Of a stretch of DNA of 64,000 nucleotides, positions 24,517-33,444 are shown one piece after another (position 1 is the first letter of the stretch; every line of letters begins with the position of its first letter). The stretch covers positions 186,001-250,000 of the forward strand of contig CAAGKM010000030.1 of the NCBI GenBank assembly GCA_900770395.1. The letters are read 5' to 3'. Source of the stretch: an uncultured Prevotella sp. (GTDB lineage: Bacteria; Bacteroidota; Bacteroidia; Bacteroidales; Bacteroidaceae). The notes below the pieces were generated by a model. That model saw nothing but the letters and a program-made list of their open reading frames with translations. It was not told the origin of the DNA and did no database searches. A program made the translations under genes and the position numbers.

Positions 24517-26205
24517 TTACGCCTCGCGTTGGCGGACACCCATGCGTGCCTCAACCACGTTGATTACGTAGTCGCCAAGCTTCTCGCACTCGCCGATGAT
24601 GTCCATGTAGAGAGTTCCGATGGCGTAGGTGTATTCGTGGTTGTTTACATCGTTGATGTTCTGGCTGCGGAGCTGGTTGCGGAAGTTGTTTATCTCGTTC
24701 TCGATGTTGAATGAGCGGTTGATGTCGTAGTTGCCCTTTCTTCCCGTTACGAGCACGTTCATCTGCACGAGCGAGTCCTCGGTGAGCTGCATCATCTGGT
24801 GGATGTGGTCATACTGCCTGCCGGTGAAGTCTTCCTTGCCGCGCTGTTTGCGGTTTATGGTGCGTGCAATGTTGTAGCAGCTGTCGCCGATACTCTCCAG
24901 CTCGCTTATCTCGCGTAGCATGGCACGTATCTTTGCCTTCGACTCGTCGCTGAGGTGATTGTCGCTCACGCTGTCGAGATATTTTGCTATCTCTATCTCC
25001 ATGTTGTCGGAGATGCCTTCATATTTCTCAATGCGTGAGAACAGTTTCACGAAAGCAGCCTCGTCCTTGGTCTCAAGCAGCTCGCGCACCATGCCGAACA
25101 TACGCTTGATGCGCTCTGCAAACGACATAATCTCCTTCTGCGCCTCCAGGATTGAAAGCTCCGGGGTGCTCATCAGACCGCTGCTGATAAAGCGCAGGCG
25201 GAAGTCCTCTTCCTCCTCGGTAGTCTTTGGCTTGATGACGGCGCACACGAGTTTCTCAATCCATGGAATAAACCATATAAGGATAAAGGTGTTGCTGATG
25301 TTGAAGGTGGTATGGAATGCGGCAAGCACAAACGAGAGTACTGCCGGATTAGTGACATTCTGCGGGTCTACTCCCACCATGCCGCACACCATGTTGATAA
25401 ACGGGTGGAAGACGCACAGAACCCACACCACGCCAAACACGTTGAAGAACATGTGGGCGAGGGCTGCGCGACGTGCCTGAGCGTTGGCAGTCAGGGCGGC
25501 AAGGTTTGAGGTTACGGTGGTTCCGATGTTCTCGCCCATCACCAAGGCTATGCCCTGATAGATTGGCAGCACACCGCTCGAGCAGAGTATCATGGTGATA
25601 GCCATGATGGCTGCCGACGACTGCACGCACATGGTGAGGATGCTTCCTATGATGAGGAACACTAAGGTGGTGAGGAAGCTGTTGGGGTCGAACGAAGAGA
25701 AGAAGCTGATGACCTCAGGTATGTGGGCGAGGTCCATGTCGATGCCTGTCTGACGCAGAGTGCCCAGTCCGAGGAACATGAATGAGATACCGAAGAGAAA
25801 GTCGCCCGCTATCTTGCGCTTCTTGCTGTATATCAGGATTATGGCAATAAAAAATGCAGGCCACACGAAATCAGTGATGTTGAACGTGAATCCTGCACTC
25901 ATAATCCAAGCCGTTAGCGTGGTTCCGATGTTTGCTCCCATGATTACCGATATCGCCTGTGCCAGGGTAAGCAAACCTGCGTTGACAAACGACACCGTCA
26001 TGACGGTGGTTGCCGTTGACGACTGTATGGAAGCCGTGACGAGGGTGCCCGTAAGCACACCGAAAAACCTGTTGGTGGTCATTGCACCGAGAACGTGGCG
26101 CAACTGCGAGCCTGCCATTTTCTGCAAACTGTCACTCATCGACTTCATACCAAACATCAGCAATGCAAGCGAACCGATGATTTTAAAGAATAACCAAATA
26201 CTCAT
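24517..26205 (-). CDS. Na/Pi cotransporter family protein with PhoU-like domain
   Basis: A 562-residue inner-membrane protein of the NptA/YjbB type. The membrane half (about 1-330) contains the two family repeats with QSSTATTVMTVSFVNAGLL near residue 60 and VQSSAAIMAITM near residue 190. The glycine-rich MGANIGTT and MGENIGTT each follow. The C-terminal part (about 350-550) is a PhoU-like helical bundle (ELESIGDSCYNIARTINR). The family moves phosphate, usually outward in bacteria, with sodium. It is a single-gene unit with a promoter at 26237-26267. Whether it exports or imports phosphate here cannot be read from sequence. Confidence 0.9.
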   Translation of the reverse strand: MSIWLFFKIIGSLALLMFGMKSMSDSLQKMAGSQLRHVLGAMTTNRFFGVLTGTLVTASIQSSTATTVMTVSFVNAGLLTLAQAISVIMGANIGTTLTAWIMSAGFTFNITDFVWPAFFIAIILIYSKKRKIAGDFLFGISFMFLGLGTLRQTGIDMDLAHIPEVISFFSSFDPNSFLTTLVFLIIGSILTMCVQSSAAIMAITMILCSSGVLPIYQGIALVMGENIGTTVTSNLAALTANAQARRAALAHMFFNVFGVVWVLCVFHPFINMVCGMVGVDPQNVTNPAVLSFVLAAFHTTFNISNTFILIWFIPWIEKLVCAVIKPKTTEEEEDFRLRFISSGLMSTPELSILEAQKEIMSFAERIKRMFGMVRELLETKDEAAFVKLFSRIEKYEGISDNMEIEIAKYLDSVSDNHLSDESKAKIRAMLREISELESIGDSCYNIARTINRKQRGKEDFTGRQYDHIHQMMQLTEDSLVQMNVLVTGRKGNYDINRSFNIENEINNFRNQLRSQNINDVNNHEYTYAIGTLYMDIIGECEKLGDYVINVVEARMGVRQREA

Positions 26206-26236
26206 TAATTTTTGTTATAATATAAAAATTTCGTTG

Positions 26237-26267
26237 CAAAGTTACAAATAAGTGAGCACAAAACAAA
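26237..26267 (-). promoter_or_regulatory. Promoter of the Na/Pi cotransporter gene
   Basis: TAACTTTG (26237-26244) and TTTG (26264-26267) on the minus strand are 19 bases apart. The leader would be about 25 bases. Confidence 0.6.
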
Positions 26268-26311
26268 ATATAAATTAAATTTTAATATTTTTTATGTCGA
26301 AATGTCGTGCC

Positions 26312-26355
26312 GGCGAATTCCATAAGTAACTTTGTACTTGCTTATGGAATTCGCC
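26312..26355. repeat. 15-base perfect inverted repeat with a -7 box in its loop
   Basis: GGCGAATTCCATAAG (26312-26326) and its exact complement (26341-26355) flank a 14-base spacer. The spacer starts TAACTTTG, a -7 element pointing right. The arrangement could be an operator around a second promoter for the helicase gene, or a small mobile repeat. Confidence 0.55.
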
Positions 26356-26424
26356 TTCCACATAAAAAATATTAAAAAATCCTCATTCTTCATTCCTCAT
26401 TCCATATTCTTCATTTTTATTTAG

Positions 26425-26432
26425 TACCTTTG
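26425..26432 (+). promoter_or_regulatory. -7 element of the DEAD-box helicase gene
   Basis: TACCTTTG lies 37 bases before the ATG at 26469, giving a leader of about 30 bases. It follows a run of ATTCTTCATT-type repeats (about 26384-26416). Confidence 0.55.
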
Positions 26433-26468
26433 TCACCATTATTAAAATAAAGACAAGAGGAATAAAGA

Positions 26469-28328
26469 ATGACATTTGAAGAATTGGGCGTGTGCGGGGA
26501 GATACGCCAGGCTATTGATGAACTGGGATTTGTGCAGCCCATGCCTGTGCAAGAGGCTGTAATACCATATCTTTTAGGAGGCGACAACGATGTGATTGCC
26601 TTGGCGCAGACCGGTACGGGCAAGACTGCGGCATTCGGCATACCGTTGCTGCAGCGCATAGCAGAGGATAAACAGAAGATGGGTGAGAGTGCAGACAGAG
26701 CTATGGCAAAACTGCCGATGGCGGTGGTGCTCAGTCCCACACGCGAACTGTGCCTGCAGATTGCCGACGACTTGAACTCATTTGCCAAATACATCGACGG
26801 CGTACATATCGTGGCAGTCTACGGCGGTGCGCCGATTGACAGTCAGATACGTGCGCTGAAAAAGGGAGCGCAGATTATAGTAGCCACTCCAGGACGACTG
26901 ATAGACCTCATAAACCGAAAGGTGGCAAAGATGGATTGTGTGAAAAGCGTGGTGCTCGACGAGGCGGACGAGATGCTCAACATGGGATTTTCGGAGAGCA
27001 TCAACGCCATATTCGAAAGCATCCCCGACGACCGCAAGACACTGCTTTTCTCTGCCACAATGAGCCGTGAGATTGAAAGCATTGCCAAAAGCTATCTGAA
27101 GAAGCACGAGGAGATTGTGGTGGGCTCAAGAAACGAGGGCGCGGAGAACGTGAACCACATATATTATATGGTGAACGCCAAGGACAAATACTTAGCGCTG
27201 AAGCGCATCGTTGACTTCTATCCGAAGATTTACGCCATCGTTTTCTGCCGCACAAAGATTGAGACACAGGAGGTTGCCGACCTGCTGATACGTGACGGAT
27301 ACAACGCTGAGAGCCTGCACGGCGACTTGAGCCAGCAGCAGCGCGACCTCACAATGCAGAAGTTCCGCAAGCATCTCACCCAGCTGCTCATCGCCACCGA
27401 CGTGGCAGCGCGCGGACTGGACGTGGATGATCTTACACACGTGATAAACTATGGTATGCCCGATGACATTGAGAGCTACACCCACCGAAGCGGACGAACA
27501 GGACGTGCCGGCAAGCAAGGCACGAGCATTGCCATCATCCACAGCCGTGAGCGACACAAGATAAAGGCTGTGGAGAAACAGATCGGCAAGCAGTTTGTGG
27601 AAGGTGAGATACCTTCATCGGCTGAGATCTGCAAGAAACAGCTCTACAAGGTGATGGACCAAATAGTGAAGACCGACGTTGACGATGAGCAGATAAAGCC
27701 GTTCATGCAGGACATCAACCGCTATTTTGAGTACATCGACAAGGATGAGCTGATAAAGAAGATTGTGACCCGTGAGTTTGGACGCTTCATGGAATACTAC
27801 GCCAATGCGCCGGAAATAGAAAAGGTGACATCTAAGAGCAAGGACAAAGGTCAGAAGCAGGGCGGACGGCAGAAGCGCGAGTATAACAATGAGAACATGG
27901 CGTCGCTACGCATCAACCTCGGCAAGCGCCATGGTTTTTATCCCGGCGAGGTGATGCAGATGCTCAACCGCAGAATAAACGGCAGGCAGGATGTGGGACA
28001 CATTGAGCTGAAGGACAATTATGTGATAATAGATGTGCCCCGCGATGATGCCGGCAAGGTACAGCATGCCCTCAACGGCACCTCATACCACGGCAAACCT
28101 GTGGTATGCACCGTTCAGAAAGGCGGACGTAATGACAAAGGTGACCGACCAACAAAGAACAACCGCAATGACAGAAAACGCGACAATGCCGCAAACAACG
28201 GCAAAGGACGCAGCGGAAAGAAAGACGACTGGCGACAGTTCTTCAACAACGGCAACGCCGGACTAAAGGGTGAGATACCCGATTTCACCGAAGAAGGCTG
28301 GGCAAGAAGAAAGCCGAGAAAGAAATGA
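26469..28328 (+). CDS. DEAD-box ATP-dependent RNA helicase with DbpA-type RNA-binding domain
   Basis: A 619-residue cytoplasmic RNA helicase. The motifs are in order: Q motif (PMPVQEAVIP), AQTGTGKTAAF, PTREL, TPGR, DEAD near residue 164, SAT, then GLDVDDLTHVIN and HRSGRTGRAG. Residues about 476-552 form a DbpA-type RRM domain (ASLRINLGKRHGFYPGEVMQML, in parts). The tail (about 553-619) is rich in Lys, Arg, Asn and Gly, as in CsdA/DeaD-like proteins that work on ribosome assembly or mRNA in the cold. A convergent terminator follows. DbpA-like rRNA specificity is possible but cannot be confirmed by eye. Confidence 0.93.
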   Translation: MTFEELGVCGEIRQAIDELGFVQPMPVQEAVIPYLLGGDNDVIALAQTGTGKTAAFGIPLLQRIAEDKQKMGESADRAMAKLPMAVVLSPTRELCLQIADDLNSFAKYIDGVHIVAVYGGAPIDSQIRALKKGAQIIVATPGRLIDLINRKVAKMDCVKSVVLDEADEMLNMGFSESINAIFESIPDDRKTLLFSATMSREIESIAKSYLKKHEEIVVGSRNEGAENVNHIYYMVNAKDKYLALKRIVDFYPKIYAIVFCRTKIETQEVADLLIRDGYNAESLHGDLSQQQRDLTMQKFRKHLTQLLIATDVAARGLDVDDLTHVINYGMPDDIESYTHRSGRTGRAGKQGTSIAIIHSRERHKIKAVEKQIGKQFVEGEIPSSAEICKKQLYKVMDQIVKTDVDDEQIKPFMQDINRYFEYIDKDELIKKIVTREFGRFMEYYANAPEIEKVTSKSKDKGQKQGGRQKREYNNENMASLRINLGKRHGFYPGEVMQMLNRRINGRQDVGHIELKDNYVIIDVPRDDAGKVQHALNGTSYHGKPVVCTVQKGGRNDKGDRPTKNNRNDRKRDNAANNGKGRSGKKDDWRQFFNNGNAGLKGEIPDFTEEGWARRKPRKK

Positions 28329-28347
28329 AGAATCTCGTTTAACTCGA

Positions 28348-28408
28348 AATGAAGAATGAAGAATCATTTGCGGATTTATAAAGCGCAGTAGATTCTTCAC
28401 TCTTCATT
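28348..28408. terminator. Bidirectional terminator built from the GAAGAATGAAGAA repeat
   Basis: An 18-base inverted repeat with one mismatch (28348-28365 and 28391-28408, arms ATGAAGAATGAAGAATC and its complement) lies between the convergent helicase and GH2 genes. The arms are copies of a repeat seen elsewhere in the window. Confidence 0.6.
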
Positions 28409-28418
28409 CTTTATTTCC

Positions 28419-31289
28419 TTAATCGTACGATATATTGCGTAGTTCGCGCATATTGCTGTCCTGCGCCTTCTCGGTAAACAATGCCTTGAAGGCGTCGGGA
28501 GAGAGTTGCGTGTCAGGAACAAACTGCTGACTCTGCATGTATTTGAGTATGGACAGCATGAGTTGTCGTGATTCTGGATATTGCTCCGTTTCCCTAAGGT
28601 CGCTCATACACACCATCACCTTGCCCTTTCCTACCGCCATTTCAAAGATTAGTCCGAGACGGTGGTTGCGCTCAACATTGTCTATCACCTGAACTAATGG
28701 GCGATAGTTTTCTGCCATCTTGTCCATCACCAACGGGCGTGACTCGTGCGTCATCGGTGCCCACTGCCAGTTGCTGTGCCTCTCTGTGGGGAAAGACTTG
28801 AATATAGGATGCTCCGGCTTGTTGACGAGAATGCCGAGCGTTCCGGGAGAAACAGGCTTTTTGTTGTTCTCGCTGATGGTCTTGAACATACGGTAGTTCC
28901 AGTAGTCGGTCTGTACCAGTCCTCCTACGGTCTGTTCCTCATACATCCCTTTTCTTGGCATAAGCAGTACCTTTGCTCCTGCCGTAAGTTTCTGCATTGT
29001 CGCCTCATCAAGAGTGTCTGAAATGATGATTTCTTTTGCCAGAGCGTTCTTGCTCATGGTGTAGTTGTTGGCGGGATATATCCATAACGGATATTCGTTG
29101 CGGATTTGTGTGCCTTCCACCGACAGAAGCAACCTTACCTTTTCCGCCTTTCCTGCATCGCTGAGCTGTGCTGTGGCTGATACTGTGGCAATACCGTTAA
29201 CGCCGCTCTTTATATTGTTGAGCATGTTTTTGCCTTCAGACATCTTACTCCCGTCTTTTCTCAAAATCTCCCATTTCATTGTCTTCCCTTCTAAGATAGA
29301 GTCTGATGGGGCGTAGTTGGCGATAATGTTGTTCCATGATATAGTATCGCCGTCGGTGTAGGTGAATTTCGCTAACTCCGCCATTGGCACTACAGGATTG
29401 CACCACTGTCTCCATCTTTGGGGCTTAACCAGGCCCTTACTGTCCATAAAGGCATCCAGTATTCCCACGTATGCGGAACCCTGACCGGGATAATCCTGAA
29501 TGTCGAGCAGTTGGAATCCAGCCATGTTCCTCGTTCTGAGGTCCATCTCTATGTCCGCCTTGTAAAGCGCTACCGACCATTTCCCCGATGCGTAATGGAA
29601 ATCTTTCGCCTGCATTCCCATGCCGGCGTCTCTTAGTCTTTGGCGGAATACAACCATGTTGTCCGGGCGCAACACCCCAGAATATTTACCTATCTCATCG
29701 TAGTCTGGATATGTCTGGAACTGTCCTGTCTCATGGCTTATTATAGGTACTTTGCTGCCTGCGATAGCCTTCTCGAAGTTTGTTGTGGTGTTGGGGTATT
29801 CATGATTAATCAGTCCACCGTCGAAAGCGTCGCAAAAAGAGAACGAGCCGCGCACATGAGTGTTGTACTCTCCCCAAGCCTCGCCACCTATGCGGCATGT
29901 GGTGAAATAGTCCATTCCGTCGAGCACTCCCTTATATCCAAGATACATGTTGGAGCCGAATGTGTAGAGGCGTCGTGCGCCGCTGCCGATATCATCGTGC
30001 CTGCGGAAATCAGCCACATAGTCAGCCATTACCTCTGTGCTTCCCCACAGCTCATTGCCCAGTCCCATCATCACAAATGAGGGATGGTTGCCGTAAGCGT
30101 CTATTATCTTGCGTCCCTCGTCGCGGAGATAGGAGGTGAGCCATTCGTCTTTCTCATCGAAGCCGCCCCAGATAGGCAGCTCGGGCTGCAGATAGATTCC
30201 GAGGTCATCGGCTGCCTCAAAACAAGCCTCTGGCGGACACCACGAATGAAATCTCACATGATTGATGCCATATTGCTTGCAAGTGCCAAGATACTTGTGC
30301 CATTCGTCATAACCCATAGGAACGTGGGCTGTGAGTGGAAATACGCAGGCGTCATGCTTGCCTCGCAGGAATGTCTTGCGTCCGTTGACGGTGAAATGTG
30401 TGCCGTCGCTTTTGAAGTCACAAAGGGCGAATGCCGTCTCTTTTTCGTCGGTCTTGCCCTTGCATTCCACTCTCACCTTGATGCGGCGGAGACTCTTAGG
30501 CGTGAACTCACTCCATTTCAACGCATTTTCACCGAGGTCGTATGTATAATATAAGGTGGTAGTGCCGTCCTCGTTGATTGTCCGTTGTCTGTATCCGTCC
30601 CGCTTTATCTCCTCATCCTTTTTGCCTGTAAGACTTATCCTGACAGAGTATTTCTGCTTGGGACTGCCGGCAAGCACTATTTCCACATCTACTTTATGCT
30701 CTGCCGCATTGGGTGCTGTGCGGATGCTCTTGATGGTTATTGGTGATTCCTTTGCCTCAAGGTACATCTTGCCGATGATGCCGTTCCAGTTGGTCTGTGT
30801 GTCCTCTGTGTAGGCGTGTGACGAGCCGAGCAGTTGTTTCGGCACACTGTTGCCGTTGTCCACCTTTATTGTCAACGTGTGCTGTCCTGGCTTCAGCTTG
30901 CCTGTGAGGTCATATATGTGCGGTACGGATACATCGTCACATTTTCCAACCTCTTTACCGTCGATATATACCGTTGTGGGCTTTGTGCGCTCAAGAAAAA
31001 GTGTGATGCTCTTGCCTTTCCATGCCGATGGAATGTCGATATTCTTTGAGTATGTCGCCTCGCCGAAATAAGTGTAGTGTCTCGACAGATGAGTCGTCTC
31101 GTCCTTGCGGGTGTTCTTTTCTCCTTTCCTGTTTGTGTCAGTGGTTCCAGGAAGAATTACAATCTCCTTATTAGGATTATCTGGCGTGGAATTGAAAAAC
31201 CACTGACCGGCAAGGTCAATGGTTGAATGTTGGGCGGCGGCATATATGCTGCCGCCCAACATAATGATGGATATTAGTAGTTTCTTCAT
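28419..31289 (-). CDS. GH2-family glycoside hydrolase (beta-galactosidase/glucuronidase-like)
   Basis: A 956-residue secreted enzyme with signal peptide (about 1-19). A GH2 sugar-binding domain (AGQWFF to NWNGIIGKMYLEA, about 25-190) and an immunoglobulin-like domain follow. The catalytic TIM barrel has the acid/base E413 in GLGNELWG and the probable nucleophile E520 in ISHETGQF. A long C-terminal extension (about 620-956) is of unknown fold. GH2 covers beta-galactosidases, mannosidases and glucuronidases, and the substrate cannot be read here. It starts 10 bases after the stop of a DPP7-type peptidase gene and is probably the last gene of that operon. Confidence 0.85.
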   Translation of the reverse strand: MKKLLISIIMLGGSIYAAAQHSTIDLAGQWFFNSTPDNPNKEIVILPGTTDTNRKGEKNTRKDETTHLSRHYTYFGEATYSKNIDIPSAWKGKSITLFLERTKPTTVYIDGKEVGKCDDVSVPHIYDLTGKLKPGQHTLTIKVDNGNSVPKQLLGSSHAYTEDTQTNWNGIIGKMYLEAKESPITIKSIRTAPNAAEHKVDVEIVLAGSPKQKYSVRISLTGKKDEEIKRDGYRQRTINEDGTTTLYYTYDLGENALKWSEFTPKSLRRIKVRVECKGKTDEKETAFALCDFKSDGTHFTVNGRKTFLRGKHDACVFPLTAHVPMGYDEWHKYLGTCKQYGINHVRFHSWCPPEACFEAADDLGIYLQPELPIWGGFDEKDEWLTSYLRDEGRKIIDAYGNHPSFVMMGLGNELWGSTEVMADYVADFRRHDDIGSGARRLYTFGSNMYLGYKGVLDGMDYFTTCRIGGEAWGEYNTHVRGSFSFCDAFDGGLINHEYPNTTTNFEKAIAGSKVPIISHETGQFQTYPDYDEIGKYSGVLRPDNMVVFRQRLRDAGMGMQAKDFHYASGKWSVALYKADIEMDLRTRNMAGFQLLDIQDYPGQGSAYVGILDAFMDSKGLVKPQRWRQWCNPVVPMAELAKFTYTDGDTISWNNIIANYAPSDSILEGKTMKWEILRKDGSKMSEGKNMLNNIKSGVNGIATVSATAQLSDAGKAEKVRLLLSVEGTQIRNEYPLWIYPANNYTMSKNALAKEIIISDTLDEATMQKLTAGAKVLLMPRKGMYEEQTVGGLVQTDYWNYRMFKTISENNKKPVSPGTLGILVNKPEHPIFKSFPTERHSNWQWAPMTHESRPLVMDKMAENYRPLVQVIDNVERNHRLGLIFEMAVGKGKVMVCMSDLRETEQYPESRQLMLSILKYMQSQQFVPDTQLSPDAFKALFTEKAQDSNMRELRNISYD

Positions 31290-31298
31290 GTTGAATCC

Positions 31299-33410
31299 TT
31301 ACTTGAAGATTTCGTTGATTAGTCGGTCGGCGTGTCCCCATTTATCCATGAGGTAAAGCATGTAGCGTACATCCACGCCGATGCAGCGCGCCAGCTTACG
31401 GTCGAAGAAGATATCACTCGACAGGCTGTCCCAGTTGCCGTCGAAGGCAAGACCGATAAGCTCACCCTTGCCGTTGAAGATAGGACTGCCGCTGTTACCG
31501 CCGGTAATGTCGTTGTTGGTGAGGAAGCAGAGCTGCATCTCGCCGGTGGTCTTGTCGGTGTACTTGCCGAAATCCTTGGCTGAAAGCAGGTCGTGCATCA
31601 CAGGCTCTGCAAAATAATCTACAACCTTGTCACCCTGCTTCATCTTGTTCACCATACTCTGTGCTGTGGTGTAATAGCCCGAAGGCTTGCCGCCAAGACT
31701 GTAGCCGCCCACCTGACCGTAGCTGAGACGCATGGTGAAGTTGGCATCGCTGTAGTGAGGCAGGTCCTGCTCCATACGTATCTTTGCATCGCAGAGATAG
31801 CGCTCCTGAAGGTCGATGTCGTCGCTGTTCTTTACGAAGGCAGCCCTGAGCTCGCCCATTATCTCGGTGAGATCAAGTCCCATCTGCACGCCAGGGTCTT
31901 TCTTGAAGCTCTTCTTATTGATGAATATCTTCTCTCCGTGCTTCATCAGGATACTCTTGCTCCACACATAGTCAACATAGCGCTGATAGTCGCCGCCAAA
32001 CTCCGCATCAATGGTCTTGTAGAAGGCAGGCAGATATTTTTCAGACACTTTGTCGCGATAGTTCTTCAGCAGCACGGCAAGCACCTCCTTGTCGGTGGCA
32101 TCATCGTAGGTGTCGCTGTTGTCATCGAACACTACATACTGCTTTGCGGGCTTGTTCACTGGCCCCTTCACCGGCATACCATTGAGAACTCTCATGGCGC
32201 GGGTGGTAAGCTCATTGGTGCGCATGAATGTCTCGCGGAAATTCATGAATGAGCGCACGGCGTCAAGACGTTCGGCATAGAGACGCTCCATGAGGTTGAA
32301 GTCGAGCTTGCCTTTGAGATAGCCAGTGGAATCTTGATAGTGGCGGATGCGCTTCTCAAACTCTGCCTTTTCCTTTATCAGTCCCACACTGTCTATACAC
32401 TTGTTCATGCCTATGGAATTCTTCCAGTAGTTGGCACTCTGCGCATACTTAGAGTCGTACTTGATACGCACAGCCTCATCGGCACGCATGTGCTTTATCA
32501 TCACTTCCTGCTTCACTCCACGCACCTGAGCCATCGGAGCATTCTGGGCATCGCGGCGCTCGCGTATGCCGTAAGAAGAAAGGTAGCGGCTGGTACTGCC
32601 CGGATAGCCCATGGTCATGGCATAGCTGCCCTCCTGATAACCGTCGAGTGACACAGGCGCCCAGAACTCAGGATGATAAGGCACGTTGTCCTTGCTGTAG
32701 GCAGCAGGACCGTTGGTTTTCGGGTCGGCATAGATGCGGAACACAGAGAAGTCACATGTCTGGCGCGGCCACATCCAGTTGTCGGTCTCTCCGCCAAACT
32801 TACCCATTGACTTGGGAATGGTGAACACAAGGCGCAGGTCGGTGAAGTCGCGGTAGGTGGTGGCAAAGAACTTGTTGCCCTCGTAGAAAGGCTTCAGCTC
32901 AAGGCGTAGCGTGGAGTCTTTTGCTTTCACCTGCTTGCTCATCACATTCTCGATGGAATCGAGGAAAGCCTCCTGGTCTTTCATTGGCAGTTTGTAGAGT
33001 CCCATGCTGTCAAGCTTTGCCGTAACGTCCTCCTGACTGATCATGAACGACACGAACATATTTTCATTTGGCAGCTCCTCTGCATAGCTCTTGGCATAGA
33101 AGCCGTTGAGCATGTAGTCGTGCTCCACAGTGGAATGGCTGCGGATAGCCTCGAAGCCGCAGTGGTGATTGGTAAACACCAGTCCGTCTGACGAAACCAC
33201 CACTCCCGAGCAATATCCCGAGAAGTTCACAACTGCATTCTTGATTGCGTTTGGTGCAGAATAGATGCCGCTATACGGCACAGTGAATCCTTCTGCCTGC
33301 ATCTGTCCGTAGACAGCCTGTGGAAGATTGTAGAGGGTCCACATTCCCTCATCGGCATTTGCCGATACGGTTGCCAGTGCTGCGGCAACTCCAATTAAAA
33401 ATTTTCTCAT
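31299..33410 (-). CDS. dpp7: S46 family dipeptidyl peptidase, DPP7 type
   Basis: A 703-residue periplasmic serine exopeptidase that releases dipeptides from peptide N-termini. A signal peptide (about 1-19) is followed by the S46 catalytic triad: H83 in FTNHHCGFEAI, D220 in RQTCDFSVFR and S640 in ITGGNSGSP. DPP11 enzymes have an Arg 18 residues after the catalytic Ser, which gives acidic P1 preference, while DPP7 has Gly. Here the residue is Gly (G658, AFDGNW), so hydrophobic P1 preference is expected. Length matches Porphyromonas DPP7. It lies 34 bases after the S9 peptidase gene and 9 bases before GH2. Confidence 0.92.
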   Translation of the reverse strand: MRKFLIGVAAALATVSANADEGMWTLYNLPQAVYGQMQAEGFTVPYSGIYSAPNAIKNAVVNFSGYCSGVVVSSDGLVFTNHHCGFEAIRSHSTVEHDYMLNGFYAKSYAEELPNENMFVSFMISQEDVTAKLDSMGLYKLPMKDQEAFLDSIENVMSKQVKAKDSTLRLELKPFYEGNKFFATTYRDFTDLRLVFTIPKSMGKFGGETDNWMWPRQTCDFSVFRIYADPKTNGPAAYSKDNVPYHPEFWAPVSLDGYQEGSYAMTMGYPGSTSRYLSSYGIRERRDAQNAPMAQVRGVKQEVMIKHMRADEAVRIKYDSKYAQSANYWKNSIGMNKCIDSVGLIKEKAEFEKRIRHYQDSTGYLKGKLDFNLMERLYAERLDAVRSFMNFRETFMRTNELTTRAMRVLNGMPVKGPVNKPAKQYVVFDDNSDTYDDATDKEVLAVLLKNYRDKVSEKYLPAFYKTIDAEFGGDYQRYVDYVWSKSILMKHGEKIFINKKSFKKDPGVQMGLDLTEIMGELRAAFVKNSDDIDLQERYLCDAKIRMEQDLPHYSDANFTMRLSYGQVGGYSLGGKPSGYYTTAQSMVNKMKQGDKVVDYFAEPVMHDLLSAKDFGKYTDKTTGEMQLCFLTNNDITGGNSGSPIFNGKGELIGLAFDGNWDSLSSDIFFDRKLARCIGVDVRYMLYLMDKWGHADRLINEIFK

Positions 33411-33444
33411 TAATTATTTATTTAGAAATTGATTCTTCATTTAA

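Noticed and set aside
31299..33410. DPP11 (Asp/Glu-specific) assignment
   Set aside because: The specificity position 18 residues after the catalytic Ser is Gly, not Arg.
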